Positions 55,047 to 63,374 of a DNA stretch of 64,000 bases are shown here, one piece after another. The position numbers and the translations under genes were made by a program. The stretch covers positions 2,852,001-2,916,000 of the forward strand of contig NZ_VLKF01000001.1 of assembly GCF_007994135.1 (NCBI RefSeq). The letters are read 5' to 3'. Every line of letters starts with the position of its first letter. Positions within the stretch are counted from its first letter, which is position 1. The notes beneath the pieces are model-generated. The model saw only the letters and a program-made list of their open reading frames with translations. It had not been told where the DNA came from and ran no database searches. The stretch comes from Modestobacter roseus. Its GTDB lineage: Bacteria > Actinomycetota > Actinomycetes > Mycobacteriales > Geodermatophilaceae.

Positions 55047-57752
55047 TCACACCCTCCTGACCTGCCCGGTCGTCCGGTCCCACACCAGGGTGCCCAGCTG
55101 GAAGCGCTGGGCGCGGCCCTCGGGGATGCTCCGTTCCTCGTCCAGCGGGTAGCCGAGCCCGCCCTCCCAGCCCAGCCCCGCCCACCGGTCCCCGATGGCG
55201 CCGGGGACCACCGCCCGGGCGCCGGTGGCGGGCGACCAGTAGAGGGCTCCCCCGGCGAAGCGCTGCAAGCAGCCGGCATCCCGCAGCCCGCAGACGGGCC
55301 CGGCGACGGGGTACCCGAGCACGCCGCCCTCGGAGCCGAGCCGGAACCAGCCCTCGCGCAGCGCACCCGACAGCGGCCAGGAACCCCGGCTGGGGCTGTA
55401 CATGACCGTGCCGCCCTGGAAGTGCTGGTAGCAGCCGCCGTCCCGCAGGCCGCACACGGTGTCCGTGAGCGGGTAGCCCAGCGCGCCACCCTCCCAGCCC
55501 TGCCGCGCCCACGCGTCACTGGCCGGCGTGGTCACCACCCGGGCCGGCGTCCGCGCCGATGCGTAGAGCGTCCCCCTCTGGAACCGCTGCAGGCAGCCAC
55601 CGTCGCGGAGCCCGCAGACCGCCGCCGATGTCGGGTAGCCGAGCCCGGCCTCGGAGCCGGTCCGGAACCAGCCATCACGCAGCGCGCCGCTGATCGGCCA
55701 CGCACCGGTTGCCGGACTCGACATCGCCGTCCCGCCCTGGAAGTGCTGGTAGCACCCGCCGTCACGCAGGCCGCACACCGGATCGGTCACCGGGTAACCC
55801 AGCGGACCGCGCTCCCAGCCCTGGCGGGCCCAGGGCTCGGCCGTCGGCCCGGCCACCGACCGGGCACCCGTCGCAGGGGACCAGTACAGCGACCCGGACT
55901 GGAACCGCTGGAAGCATCCTCCGCCGGGCAGTCCACAGACCTGGTCGGCCGCCGGGTAGCCGAGGACGCCACCTTCTGATCCGCGGGCGAACCAGCCGTC
56001 CCGCACCGCCCCGGAGACCGACCAGGCGCCCGCCGGACCGGACATCACGGTGCCCCGTTCGAAGTGCTGGTAGCAACCGCCGCCGACCAGGCCGCAGACC
56101 GTGTCGGTCACCGGGTAACCGAGCGAGCCGTTCTCCCAGCCGGTCGCAGCCCAGCGGTCACGCACGGCGCCGGACACGACTCGCGCACCGGTGCCCGGTG
56201 ACCAGTAGATCGCCCCACCGCGGAACTCCTGGAAGCACCCGGAGGCACGCAGCCCGCACCGCTGTCCCGCCGTGGGTGCGCCGAGGGACCCGGTGGGGCC
56301 CCCGGCATCGGCGTAGCGACGACCGATGGGCGTGGCTCCCGGGCTGACGGTGACCGTGGCCGATGCCGCGTCGACCCGGGTGACGGTGATGGTGACCTCC
56401 GCCCGCGCGATGGCCAGGGAGCGGCCGACCGGCAGCGCGACCTGCTCGTCGGCGGACCAGCCACTGGCCGGCGACGGCGTGCCGTCCAGCAGCAGTGAGG
56501 TGTCCGGCTGGTCGCCCCGCTGGCGCAGCACCACGCCCTGGTCCAGCCGGAGCCGGTTCGCCGTCTGCGATCCGAGCCAGGTGTCCCGCCCGGTGGCGGC
56601 GCGGTACTCCAGCCACAAGGAGGCGCCATCCGGTGCCCGCAGCTGGATGGCCCGAGTGCCCGACGTGGCGGAGACCGGGGCCAGCGTGAAGCCGGCCGTG
56701 GCGGCCCACGGCTCGACGACCGCCCGCTCCTCGACGGGCAGGAGGCCCAGCCGGTCGGCATGCGTGGTGGACAGCGTGCCCATCTGTTCCCAGGAGAAGC
56801 CCATGACGTCGTACCAGTCGTCGTAGGCGATCGTCCGGCACGACCCGCTGTCCACGGTGGCGTCGCAGCGCACGCTCGATGCGTGCCCGAGACCCATGTT
56901 GTGCCCGAACTCATGGCTGATGACCGACGGCAGGGTGTCCCGCACGTAGGAGACGCCCCCCTCACCCACCGAACGGCCGACAGATCCCAGGCCGAAGGCG
57001 CACCCGGTGGCCGAGCGGGGCACGTAGACCAGCAGGTGCTCTGCGGCGAGGCCCCGCCACCCGGCCGCGGCGGCCGCCGCCTCCCAGATCCTCAGCGGCT
57101 CGCTGCACGTCGCGCTGGTGGTGATCCAGTCGACCCTGCCGGTGACCCCGAAGCGGACGGCCCCACGGCTCTGCTCGGCCCAGAAGTCGGCGACAGGACC
57201 GTCGACGACGGCGGCGACCTGGTCGATGGTCGCGTCCGACGTGCTGCGCTGGGTGCCGGCCGGCTGGACGAGGACGACGGTGACGGGGTGGTTGACCGTC
57301 CCGGCAGCCGGAGCCGTGGGCACGGGCTCGGGCGCGGCCAGCACCTCGGCGGCCAGTACGTCCCGAGCGGGTTCCAGCCCACCTGCGGACGCGTCGTCGT
57401 GGACCGCGCGCCCGACGGTGACCTCCACGGTCGCGCCGACGGGCAGGTCGTCGACGGCGCCCGTGGGCACCCGCACCGCGTCACCGCCGTCCGGCTGCAC
57501 CCAGCTCAGCAACCCGCTGTCCTCGGCGTGCTCGTCGTCGGCGTGCTCGTCGTCGGCGTGCTCGTCGTCGGCGTGCCCGTGCTCGGGGTCGGCGTAGGCC
57601 TGGACCAGCTCCCCGACGACGGTGTCACCGGCTGTGGTCGGTGCAGCTTCGGCGCGGGTCACCGACCCGGCGATCCCCGAGACGGGCAGGACCAAGGCCA
57701 GGGCGGCACAGACGACCAGGCCGCGGGAGGCCTGGCGGACAGCGAGGGGCAC
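55047..57752 (-). CDS. Secreted zinc metalloprotease (gametolysin-like HExxHxxGxxH) with 8 LGFP repeats
   Basis: The protein has 901 residues: signal peptide about 1-36, a His/Asp/Glu-rich repeat at 56-79 (HADDE units), a beta-rich N-domain, and the peptidase (about 155-330). The metzincin motif is complete: HEFGHNMGLGH with H280, E281, H284 and H290, and a Met-turn YDVMGFS (M317). A beta-sandwich follows (about 350-465), then about eight LGFP repeats (472-901), almost all with the CGL-x-x-GGC pair and the alternating pattern. The GTG at 57752 is preceded by GGAG; longer forms would add an odd leader. The His-rich stretch may bind zinc for delivery or control. A surface or exoprotease role is inferred. 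Confidence 0.86.
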   Translation of the reverse strand: MPLAVRQASRGLVVCAALALVLPVSGIAGSVTRAEAAPTTAGDTVVGELVQAYADPEHGHADDEHADDEHADDEHAEDSGLLSWVQPDGGDAVRVPTGAVDDLPVGATVEVTVGRAVHDDASAGGLEPARDVLAAEVLAAPEPVPTAPAAGTVNHPVTVVLVQPAGTQRSTSDATIDQVAAVVDGPVADFWAEQSRGAVRFGVTGRVDWITTSATCSEPLRIWEAAAAAAGWRGLAAEHLLVYVPRSATGCAFGLGSVGRSVGEGGVSYVRDTLPSVISHEFGHNMGLGHASSVRCDATVDSGSCRTIAYDDWYDVMGFSWEQMGTLSTTHADRLGLLPVEERAVVEPWAATAGFTLAPVSATSGTRAIQLRAPDGASLWLEYRAATGRDTWLGSQTANRLRLDQGVVLRQRGDQPDTSLLLDGTPSPASGWSADEQVALPVGRSLAIARAEVTITVTRVDAASATVTVSPGATPIGRRYADAGGPTGSLGAPTAGQRCGLRASGCFQEFRGGAIYWSPGTGARVVSGAVRDRWAATGWENGSLGYPVTDTVCGLVGGGCYQHFERGTVMSGPAGAWSVSGAVRDGWFARGSEGGVLGYPAADQVCGLPGGGCFQRFQSGSLYWSPATGARSVAGPTAEPWARQGWERGPLGYPVTDPVCGLRDGGCYQHFQGGTAMSSPATGAWPISGALRDGWFRTGSEAGLGYPTSAAVCGLRDGGCLQRFQRGTLYASARTPARVVTTPASDAWARQGWEGGALGYPLTDTVCGLRDGGCYQHFQGGTVMYSPSRGSWPLSGALREGWFRLGSEGGVLGYPVAGPVCGLRDAGCLQRFAGGALYWSPATGARAVVPGAIGDRWAGLGWEGGLGYPLDEERSIPEGRAQRFQLGTLVWDRTTGQVRRV
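57526..57570. repeat. 15-bp tandem repeat, three perfect copies, coding for HADDE units
   Basis: Three identical 15-bp copies (57526-57540, 57541-57555, 57556-57570; plus-strand unit GCGTGCTCGTCGTCG), with a degenerate fourth to about 57585. They encode the His/Asp/Glu-rich segment of the metalloprotease in frame. Perfect identity suggests recent expansion or slippage; copy number could vary between strains without shifting the frame. Confidence 0.9.
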
Positions 57753-57891
57753 GGGGACTCCAGGGCAGACGGGAACCCCCACAGCATCGGCAGGCCGGCA
57801 CCGGTTCCACAGCTGGAACACCCGATCGGTCGAGCGAGTCGGCGCCGGGCTCCCGCCTGACGCGCGGGCCCCGCCCGTCACACGCGCACGG

Positions 57892-59301
57892 TCAGCTGTG
57901 CTCGTCCTCGGTCCCCATCAGCCGGCGGCCGGCCTCGGTGATCGACCCCGACAGCGACGGGTAGATCGCGAAGGTCTGCGCCAGGTCGGCGGCGGTGAGG
58001 CCCTTGGTGACGGCCAGCGCGATCGGCAGGATCAGCTCCGAGGCGCCGGGGGCGACCACGACGCCACCGACCACGACGTCGGTGGAGCGGCGGGTGAACA
58101 GCTTGACGAACCCGTCGTGCAGGTCGCCCATCTTGGCCCGCGCGTTGGTGGCCAGCGGCAGCCGCACGACCTCGACATCGGCGTCCTCGGTGAGCGTCTT
58201 CTCCTGCACGCCGACCGTGGCGATCTCCGGGTGGGTGAACACGTTGGCGGAGACGGTCTTCAGCCGGATCGGCGCGACGGCCTCCCCCAGCGCGTGCCAC
58301 ATGGCGATCCGGCCCTGCATCGCGGCGACCGAGGCGAGCTGGAAGACGCCGGTCACGTCACCGGCGGCGTAGATCCCGGGGACGGTGGTGCGGGAGACCC
58401 GGTCGACGACGACGTGCCCGGACGGCGTCAGCTCGACCCCGCACTCCGCCAGCTGCAGCCCGCTGGTGTTCGGCACGGTGCCCACGGTCATCAGCGCGTG
58501 CGAGCCCTCGACCACCCGGCCGTCGGTGAGCTCGACCCGCACGCCCTTCTCGGTGCGGACGACGCTCTGCGCCCGGCCGCGCTCGGCGATCCGCCCGCCG
58601 CGGGACTGGAAGACCTTCTCCACGACGGCGGCGGCGTCGGCGTCCTCACCGGGCAGCACCTGGTCGCGGGAGGAGACCAGGGTGACCGGGACGCCGGCCT
58701 CCAGGTAGCCGGAGGCGAACTCCGCCCCGGTGACGCCGGATCCGATCACCACCAGGTGCTCGGGCATCTCGGTGAGCTCGTAGACGTCGCGCCAGGACAG
58801 GATCCGCTCGCCGTCGGGCTCCGCGCCGGGCAGCACCCGGGGGTCGGCGCCGGTGGCGATGAGCACGACGTCGCCCTCCAGCGTCTCGGTGACCCGCCCG
58901 TCGCCGTCCAGCACCTCGACCCGGTGCACGGTGAGCCCGCGGACGTCGTCGGCGAGCCGCGCGGCGCCACCGATGATGCGCACGCCCTCGGACGCGAGAC
59001 GGTGGTGGATGTCGGCGGACTGGGCGACCGCAAGCCCCTTGATCCGGGTGTTCACCGCCGGCAGGTCGATCGCGGCCCGGCCGAGCTCGGTGCCGGTGAC
59101 GCCGAGGGTGGCCGAGTCGCGGACCGCGGTCATCGCGCCGGCGGAGGCGATGAAGGTCTTGGACGGCACGCAGTCGGACAGCACGCTGGCTCCCCCGATG
59201 CCGTCCCGTTCGACGACGGTGACGTCGGCGCCGAGCTGGGCGGCGACCAGGGCCGCCTCGTACCCGGCCGGGCCGCCGCCGATGATCACGATGCGGGTCA
59301 T
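57892..59301 (-). CDS. lpdA: LpdA-type NAD(P)H:quinone reductase / flavoprotein disulfide reductase homologue
   Basis: A 469-residue two-dinucleotide-fold flavoprotein. The FAD site is VIIGGGPAGYEAAL, the redox motif region is GGASVLSDCVPSK (S39 and C44 against the usual C-x4-C) and the NAD site is VVIGSGVTGAEFA. The YAAGDVTG motif is present. The C-terminal His-x4-Glu dyad of lipoamide dehydrogenase is missing (IYPSLSGS). As in M. tuberculosis LpdA (Rv3303c), these losses rule out disulfide chemistry and fit quinone reduction. Gene length is normal. The ATG at 59301 is the family start. Confidence 0.87.
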   Translation of the reverse strand: MTRIVIIGGGPAGYEAALVAAQLGADVTVVERDGIGGASVLSDCVPSKTFIASAGAMTAVRDSATLGVTGTELGRAAIDLPAVNTRIKGLAVAQSADIHHRLASEGVRIIGGAARLADDVRGLTVHRVEVLDGDGRVTETLEGDVVLIATGADPRVLPGAEPDGERILSWRDVYELTEMPEHLVVIGSGVTGAEFASGYLEAGVPVTLVSSRDQVLPGEDADAAAVVEKVFQSRGGRIAERGRAQSVVRTEKGVRVELTDGRVVEGSHALMTVGTVPNTSGLQLAECGVELTPSGHVVVDRVSRTTVPGIYAAGDVTGVFQLASVAAMQGRIAMWHALGEAVAPIRLKTVSANVFTHPEIATVGVQEKTLTEDADVEVVRLPLATNARAKMGDLHDGFVKLFTRRSTDVVVGGVVVAPGASELILPIALAVTKGLTAADLAQTFAIYPSLSGSITEAGRRLMGTEDEHS

Positions 59302-59502
59302 GGTTGCTGCTCCAAGCGTGGACCGACTGCTGGCGGGCCCATCATCCCCGCGTCCGGGCCACCGGTCGTCCACCACGCGGCAGGGCGCTGCGGCTGCCGC
59401 CCGACGTGGTCGAGGCGACAGCGCCTCCGCTGCGCGGCTCGTTAGGCTCGGCAGATGGGCCTCCACGCAGCGTACGGGGCGCGGGACGGGGAGGGGCGGC
59501 AC
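59302..59502. promoter_or_regulatory. Divergent intergenic region (lpdA / GtrA genes)
   Basis: This 201-base gap separates divergent genes and should hold both promoters. I see no clear core promoter. An ATG at 59455, in frame with the GtrA gene, would shorten it, but the GAGGGG at 59491 favours the GTG at 59503. Confidence 0.35.
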
Positions 59503-59907
59503 GTGACGGCTGAGTCGGGATCGCGCGCCGGTCTGGTGGCCCAGGCGGGCCGATTCCTGGTCGTCGGCGTGCTGGGCGCCGTCGTCGACCTGACCGTCTA
59601 CACCCTCGCGCTGCACCTCGGGCTGTGGGTGCATGCCGCGCGAGCGCTGAGCTTCGTGTGCGGCACCACGACCGCCTACGCGCTCAACCGGCGCTGGGCC
59701 TTCCGGGTGGAGGGCGGCAGGCGGCGAGCGCTGGGGTTCGCGCTGCTCTACGGCACGACCTTCTTCCTGATCCTCGGGGTGAACGCGGCGACCCTGGCCC
59801 TGCTGCCCGACCGCAGCTGGACGGTCACGCTGGCCTGGGCGATCTCCCAGGGGGTCGGCACCACCTGGAACTTCGTCATGCTGCGGACCGTGGTGTTCCG
59901 GCCCTGA
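59503..59907 (+). CDS. GtrA-like membrane protein
   Basis: A 134-residue GtrA/PF04138 protein with four helices: GRFLVVGVLGAVVDLTVYTL, CGTTTAYALNRRWAFRV, FALLYGTTFFLILGVNAATL, and a last helix ending in WNFVMLRTVVFRP, the family C-terminus. The GTG at 59503 has a strong Shine-Dalgarno (GAGGGG, about eight bases away); ATG at 59455 in frame would add 16 residues of unlikely leader. It converges on the large polytopic gene with 25 bases between stops. The pairing with a GT-C-like membrane protein recalls that at 21.7-24.5 kb. Confidence 0.85.
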   Translation: MTAESGSRAGLVAQAGRFLVVGVLGAVVDLTVYTLALHLGLWVHAARALSFVCGTTTAYALNRRWAFRVEGGRRRALGFALLYGTTFFLILGVNAATLALLPDRSWTVTLAWAISQGVGTTWNFVMLRTVVFRP

Positions 59908-59932
59908 GCCGCTCCCGGCGCCGCGGCCGGAC

Positions 59933-62104
59933 TCAGGGACGCTCCAGGCGGAGGACGACGGTGGTGTCCGTGGCGTAGGCCGGCTCGGCCCACGGTGACC
60001 ACGTGCGGGTCGTGGTCGAGGCCAGGTCGACCACGACCCACCGCACCCCGGCGTCCCAGAGCACCCGGGCGTCGGCCTCTCCGGGTGCGTCGACGAAGCG
60101 GCGGGACCGCTCGACGCGCTCGTCCACCCAGGCGGCGTGCGGCAGACCGGCGACGTAGTCGGCACCCTCGACGTACGTGCGGCGCTCGGCGAGGGCCGCG
60201 GTCATGAACCAGCGCTGCCGGTCGCACGGTGCGGCTCCGACCTGCGGCGCACTGCACTGGCGGTTCGTCACGACGACGTCGTCGACCGCCGAGTGGTCGC
60301 GCAGCCAGACCAGGGCGGCGGCCTGATCCGGCGCCCAGGCCAGCGGAGCCCCCGGCGCCGCGGCCACCGGGGGTGGCGTGCGGGCGGTGTCCACCAGGGC
60401 CACCTGGCCGGCGGTGAGCGCGGCGACCGTGAGGGCCCAGGCTGCGACCGCGACCGCCCCGGACGTGCTGACCGCGAGACGGTCCGGACCACCCTGCCGC
60501 CACCGGCGGAGGAACACCACCGCAGCCACGAGCAGCGGCAGCGCCCAGACCAGGTAGGGCGGGATCCACGGGTGCTCGGGGACGGCGACCAAGCCCAGGA
60601 CGCCAGCGGTCACCCCGACGGCCGCGGCCGTCCACCGTGACCGCGCCGTCATCCGGGTCAACGCCGCCCCGACCCCGGCGGCGGCCACCACCGACACGAC
60701 GACGCCCGCCGAGATCGGGAAGTAGAGCTGGCTGAAACCCGGGTGGGCCAGCACCGACAGCAGGAAGAGCCCTGCGGCTCCCGCGCCGACGGCGAACCAC
60801 ACCTCCGGCTGCGGGCGCCGCGAGAGGAGGGCCGCGACCCCCGCCCATCGAGCCGCGACGAGCAGCAGCGTCGCGCCGGTGCCGATCACCAGGCCGAGCC
60901 GCCCCTCCCCCGCGAAGCCCATGGCCCGGGCCGTGGCACCCGGCTGCAGCACCAGGTCGCCCTTGCTGCCCATGATCAGGACGACGTAGGCACCGGCCAC
61001 CGCGACCAGGACGACGGCCAGCGCGGCGAGCGCGCGGCGACGGGTGCCACGGTCCCGGAGCTGGGACAGGGCGAGCAGGCCGATTCCCCCGCCCAGGACG
61101 GCCGCGAAGCTGGTCTTGCCGCCGACGCACCCGACCGCGAACAGCCCGAGCAGGGCGTAGGGCCAGCGCACCGAACCCCGCAGCAGGTCGGTGAGGACCA
61201 CGGCGGCGCCGAGCACGGACAGCGCGCCGAAACCGAGCGAGGGCGAGAGCAGCGAGTGCTGCAAGAAGGTGATCGACGAAGCGCTGGCCACGTTGAGGCC
61301 CACCGCCACGAGCAGCACGGCGAGGAAGGGCACGGCGCGGTGGGCGGAGAGGCGGCGGCTCCAGGTGACGACCAGGCACAGCACGCCCAGGAAGGCGACC
61401 AGGGGCAGCACCCGGGTGATGACGACGAACGAGCCCGCGCCCGCCGCGTCCGTGGTCGAACCGGACCAGGCGTGCACGAACCAGTGGTACCGCACCGGCT
61501 CGCCGGCCCCGACGATGCTGTCGCCCGGACCCCACGTGGCCAGCGAGGTCGCGAGCGCCTCGTGGTACGGGATGTCGACGTAGTAGCTCCACCACCCGGT
61601 GGGCGACAAGGGGTGGTTCCGCCAGAACGACCAGAGGAACAGCAGCGCGGCCGCGAGCCCGGCGCTGACCGCGGCCACCTCGTCGACGCCGGGCCCGGCC
61701 ACCGTGCCGGTGCGGAACCGGGCCCGGACGGCCGGGGCCAGCAGGGTGAGCGCGACGAGGGCGGTGGCCGCCAGCCAGCCGACCGGCCCCAGTGGGGTCG
61801 GTCGCAGCAGCTGCGCGCCGAGCATCGCCAGCAGCGTCCCCAACGCGGTGCCCATGCCCAGCAGCTCGCTGACGGCCACGGTCGCCGGCCCCCGCGCCAG
61901 CCGCCACAGCACCGCGCCCGTCAGCACCTGGACGGCGACGACGAGGACCAGGCGGGCGGCCTGGAGCGTGTCCACGCCACTCAGCACCAGCGCGGACCAG
62001 CCGAGCACCGCCAGCGCCGGCGGGACCACCCACGCGGCAGGCCGGCCGGGCCCCTCGACCGGGCCTCGCGCGGGCGCCGGGCGCTCCAGCAGCGCCGTCG
62101 TCAC
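59933..62104 (-). CDS. Large polytopic membrane protein, probable GT-C-like glycosyltransferase
   Basis: A 723-residue protein with about 13-14 predicted membrane helices, large extracytoplasmic loops and a C-terminal extracytoplasmic domain (about 570-723) with DVVVTNRQC and WVVVDLAST. Loop 1 holds WSYYVDIPYHEALATSLATW (DIPYHE), a GT-C-type acidic motif candidate, and YHWFVHAWSG follows. The fold and length resemble polysaccharide polymerases or GT-C enzymes, but I recognise no named family. The GTG at 62104 overlaps the WxcM-like stop as GTGA, so it is coupled to amino-sugar synthesis genes and may transfer that sugar. Function is inferred. Confidence 0.68.
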   Translation of the reverse strand: MTTALLERPAPARGPVEGPGRPAAWVVPPALAVLGWSALVLSGVDTLQAARLVLVVAVQVLTGAVLWRLARGPATVAVSELLGMGTALGTLLAMLGAQLLRPTPLGPVGWLAATALVALTLLAPAVRARFRTGTVAGPGVDEVAAVSAGLAAALLFLWSFWRNHPLSPTGWWSYYVDIPYHEALATSLATWGPGDSIVGAGEPVRYHWFVHAWSGSTTDAAGAGSFVVITRVLPLVAFLGVLCLVVTWSRRLSAHRAVPFLAVLLVAVGLNVASASSITFLQHSLLSPSLGFGALSVLGAAVVLTDLLRGSVRWPYALLGLFAVGCVGGKTSFAAVLGGGIGLLALSQLRDRGTRRRALAALAVVLVAVAGAYVVLIMGSKGDLVLQPGATARAMGFAGEGRLGLVIGTGATLLLVAARWAGVAALLSRRPQPEVWFAVGAGAAGLFLLSVLAHPGFSQLYFPISAGVVVSVVAAAGVGAALTRMTARSRWTAAAVGVTAGVLGLVAVPEHPWIPPYLVWALPLLVAAVVFLRRWRQGGPDRLAVSTSGAVAVAAWALTVAALTAGQVALVDTARTPPPVAAAPGAPLAWAPDQAAALVWLRDHSAVDDVVVTNRQCSAPQVGAAPCDRQRWFMTAALAERRTYVEGADYVAGLPHAAWVDERVERSRRFVDAPGEADARVLWDAGVRWVVVDLASTTTRTWSPWAEPAYATDTTVVLRLERP

Positions 62105-63036
62105 GACGAGGCCGCCCGCGCGACCTCGGCGAGGAACTCGTCGTGGTCGCGGATGTAGTCGGCCGGGTCGTAGGGGTCGGATGCGAGCACCAGGAGCACG
62201 GCGTCGGCGGAGTACCGGTACTGCGTGCCCCAGGTCATCGGCTCCATGTGCAGCCCGACGTCCGGCTCGTCCAGCACGAACTCCTGGCGCTCGTGCCCGT
62301 TGTCCACCACGGCGTTCACGCTGCCCTGGACGCAGACCAGCAGCTGGTGGCACCGCCGGTGAGCGTGGGCACCCCTGACGTCGGACGAGGGGACCCCGAA
62401 GACGGTGAAGAAGCGCTGCGGCACGAACGGCAGCGCCCCGGCGAAATCGGCGGCCACGAGGCTGCCCCGGAGATCGTCGACCCGGGTCAGCCGGACCAGC
62501 CGCACGCCCGGTACCCGGCTCTCCGGGAGGTGACCGGCCAGCGAGGGGGTCGGGTCGCTGTCCTCCGGACCGGCGTCGACGTACCCCACGATCCGTGCCG
62601 GGTTGCCCACCACGATCGCATTGGGCGGGACGTCCTTGGTCACGACGGCGCCGGCCCCCACCATCGCCTGCCGGCCGATGGTGACACCGGGCAGGATCGT
62701 CGCGTTGCCGCCGAGGGAGGCGCCCGGGCCGACGATCGTCTGGGCGAACGACTCCGGGTACACCCGGCTGCGCGGGAACGGGTCGTTGGTGAAGGTCACG
62801 TTGGGGCCGACGAACACGTCGTCGGCGAGCCGGATGCCGTCCCACAGCTGCACGCCGCACTTCACCGTCACCCGGTCGCCGACCACGACGTCGTTCTCCA
62901 CGAACACGTGGTCGCAGATGTTGCAGTCCGCGCCGATCCGCGCCCCCGGCAGGACGTGCGCGAAGGCCCACACCCGGGTGCCCGCGCCGACGTCCGTGCT
63001 CTCGCAGATCCCCTGCGGGTGGACGAAGTGGTTCAT
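62101..63036 (-). CDS. WxcM-like bifunctional: hexapeptide-repeat N-acyltransferase + dTDP-4-keto-6-deoxyhexose 3,4-ketoisomerase
   Basis: A 311-residue fusion. The N-terminal half (about 1-165) is a left-handed beta helix acyltransferase: hexapeptide repeats from GAGTRVWAFAHVLPGARIGA to GAGAVVTKDVPPNAIVVGNP. The C-terminal half (about 180-311) is a cupin-like FdtA/QdtA ketoisomerase domain (LVAADFAGALPFVPQRFFTV ... GVPSSDVRGAHAHRRCHQLL). Together with the divergent DegT aminotransferase it can make dTDP-3-acetamido-3,6-dideoxyhexose (Fuc3NAc or Qui3NAc type) from a 4-keto-6-deoxyglucose donor. AGGAG lies upstream of the ATG at 63036. Isomer is undetermined. Confidence 0.85.
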   Translation of the reverse strand: MNHFVHPQGICESTDVGAGTRVWAFAHVLPGARIGADCNICDHVFVENDVVVGDRVTVKCGVQLWDGIRLADDVFVGPNVTFTNDPFPRSRVYPESFAQTIVGPGASLGGNATILPGVTIGRQAMVGAGAVVTKDVPPNAIVVGNPARIVGYVDAGPEDSDPTPSLAGHLPESRVPGVRLVRLTRVDDLRGSLVAADFAGALPFVPQRFFTVFGVPSSDVRGAHAHRRCHQLLVCVQGSVNAVVDNGHERQEFVLDEPDVGLHMEPMTWGTQYRYSADAVLLVLASDPYDPADYIRDHDEFLAEVARAASS

Positions 63037-63374
63037 CGGGCGATCTCCTGACCGGGGCATGCGAACGGGACGCGCAGCTGCCGGGCCGTTCTGCGGGCGG
63101 CAGGCGTTCGCCCCCACAGTCGCAGAAACGACCCGCCGATGCGCCCAGCAGTCCCGGGATCCGCCACGGGAGAGCACTTCCGGTGCCGATGGTGCTGCTG
63201 TGACGGACCGGTACTCCCGATCGGCCCGTGCGGGTGGCCCGGCTGCCCGGACTGCCTACGATCGAGCAGGCCAGAGTCGCCCGACCGCCTCCGTGCCGGA
63301 GTGGCTCGGGGCCCGGGCTGCCCGCCGCCCGGACCCCGGCCGGACACCGCGCTCATCGGAAAGGCGGTCCATCC
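63037..63374. promoter_or_regulatory. Divergent intergenic region (WxcM-like / DegT aminotransferase genes)
   Basis: These 338 bases lie between divergent genes of the same sugar pathway and should hold both promoters. I see a small inverted repeat (AGCAC 63173-63177, GTGCT 63192-63196) and a GGAAAGG ribosome-binding site before 63375. No gene or clear core promoter is visible. Confidence 0.35.

Noticed and set aside
57526-57585. Short tandem repeats considered as a CRISPR array
   Set aside because: Units are contiguous 15-bp copies with no spacers and lie in frame within a coding region; no cas genes are present.
53215-57752. Near-identical DNA repeats every 160 bp considered as an insertion or phage repeat
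   Set aside because: They follow the codon frame of LGFP repeats and encode the conserved LGYP/FQGG motifs; they are protein repeats.
57804-57819. GTTCCA-CAGC-TGGAAC inverted repeat considered as a LexA (SOS) box
   Set aside because: Actinobacterial SOS boxes have a TCGAAC-N4-GTTCGA core; this does not match, and the neighbour is a metalloprotease.
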